Origin: CAZFHL01 sp964519145
Lineage (GTDB): Bacteria > Patescibacteriota > Minisyncoccia > Phycocordibacterales > WO2-35-19
Length of the DNA: 5,739 nucleotides
NCBI GenBank assembly: GCA_964519145.1
Contig: CAZFHL010000040.1
Coordinates: 1-5,739, forward strand
Direction of reading: 5' to 3'
Under the pieces are notes generated by a model, which saw nothing but the letters and a program-made list of their open reading frames with translations, was not told the DNA's origin and did not search any database. The first letter of the stretch is position 1. Each line of letters starts with the position of its first letter. The translations under genes were made by a program, and so were the position numbers. Below, in pieces: positions 5,727 to 5,739 of this stretch.

Positions 5727-5739
5727 ATGATTTTTGATT
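5727..5739 (+). CDS. Start of next operon gene, cut by window edge
   Basis: ATG at 5727 opens four codons (MIFD) and then the window ends. It begins 4 nt after the pilT stop, the same tight spacing as the other genes of this operon, which is the only support for calling it a gene. In comparable pilus loci the platform protein gene pilC commonly follows pilT, and no pilC is seen elsewhere in the window, so that is the natural expectation, but four residues identify nothing. Confidence 0.5.

Noticed and set aside
1..5739. Use of an alternative genetic code (UGA as glycine), known in some CPR lineages
   Set aside because: All genes are complete and full-length under the standard code and end in TAA; nothing in the window requires recoding.
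1..5739. CRISPR arrays, tRNA or rRNA genes, insertion sequences
   Set aside because: No regularly spaced repeats, cloverleaf-like segments, transposase motifs or terminal inverted repeats were seen.

Overview
The window looks like a type IV pilus (T4P) assembly locus from a low-GC bacterium with a compact genome. I estimate about 30% GC by eye. The best guess for the organism is a Candidate Phyla Radiation / Patescibacteria (Parcubacteria-like) lineage. This rests on protein style rather than on any phylogenetic marker: the PilB zinc region keeps only two cysteines, the PilT P-loop reads GPVGQGKST, a tiny protein with an NPF motif sits in the pilP position, the PilN-like protein starts with an FIPK segment, and a stand-alone receiver domain lies inside the motor operon. 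All seven complete genes end in TAA, and none has a convincing Shine-Dalgarno sequence at normal spacing.

Layout. Positions 1-82 are the window edge and hold no gene I can prove. Positions 83-562 (minus strand) encode a cysteine-rich prepilin with a textbook class III signal. Positions 563-732 are an AT-rich divergent intergenic region with a -10 box for each direction, a perfect AT palindrome and a short direct repeat. From 733 to the end, everything is on the plus strand and tightly packed: a PilN-like protein (733-1446), a PilO-like protein (1452-2096), a short membrane protein with a GKKNPFAP motif (2104-2448), the PilB extension ATPase (2458-4227), a single-domain CheY-like response regulator (4267-4659), the PilT retraction ATPase (4673-5722), and the first four codons of another gene at 5727.

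How the parts fit. The PilN-like, PilO-like and NPF proteins would form the inner-membrane alignment complex, each with one transmembrane helix. PilB would drive polymerisation of prepilins and PilT depolymerisation. The receiver domain lies between the two antagonistic motors and has its own good promoter, so it is a reasonable candidate for switching extension and retraction. The prepilin could be a major or minor subunit. PilM, the platform protein PilC, prepilin peptidase PilD and a PilQ secretin are not in the window; the gene cut off at the right edge could be pilC.

This is mainly a recognisable pilus machine in a lineage-specific form, not a clearly new system. The points most worth following are the -10 boxes placed so close to start codons that the mRNAs should be leaderless or nearly so, the embedded receiver, and the minimal PilP-like protein.
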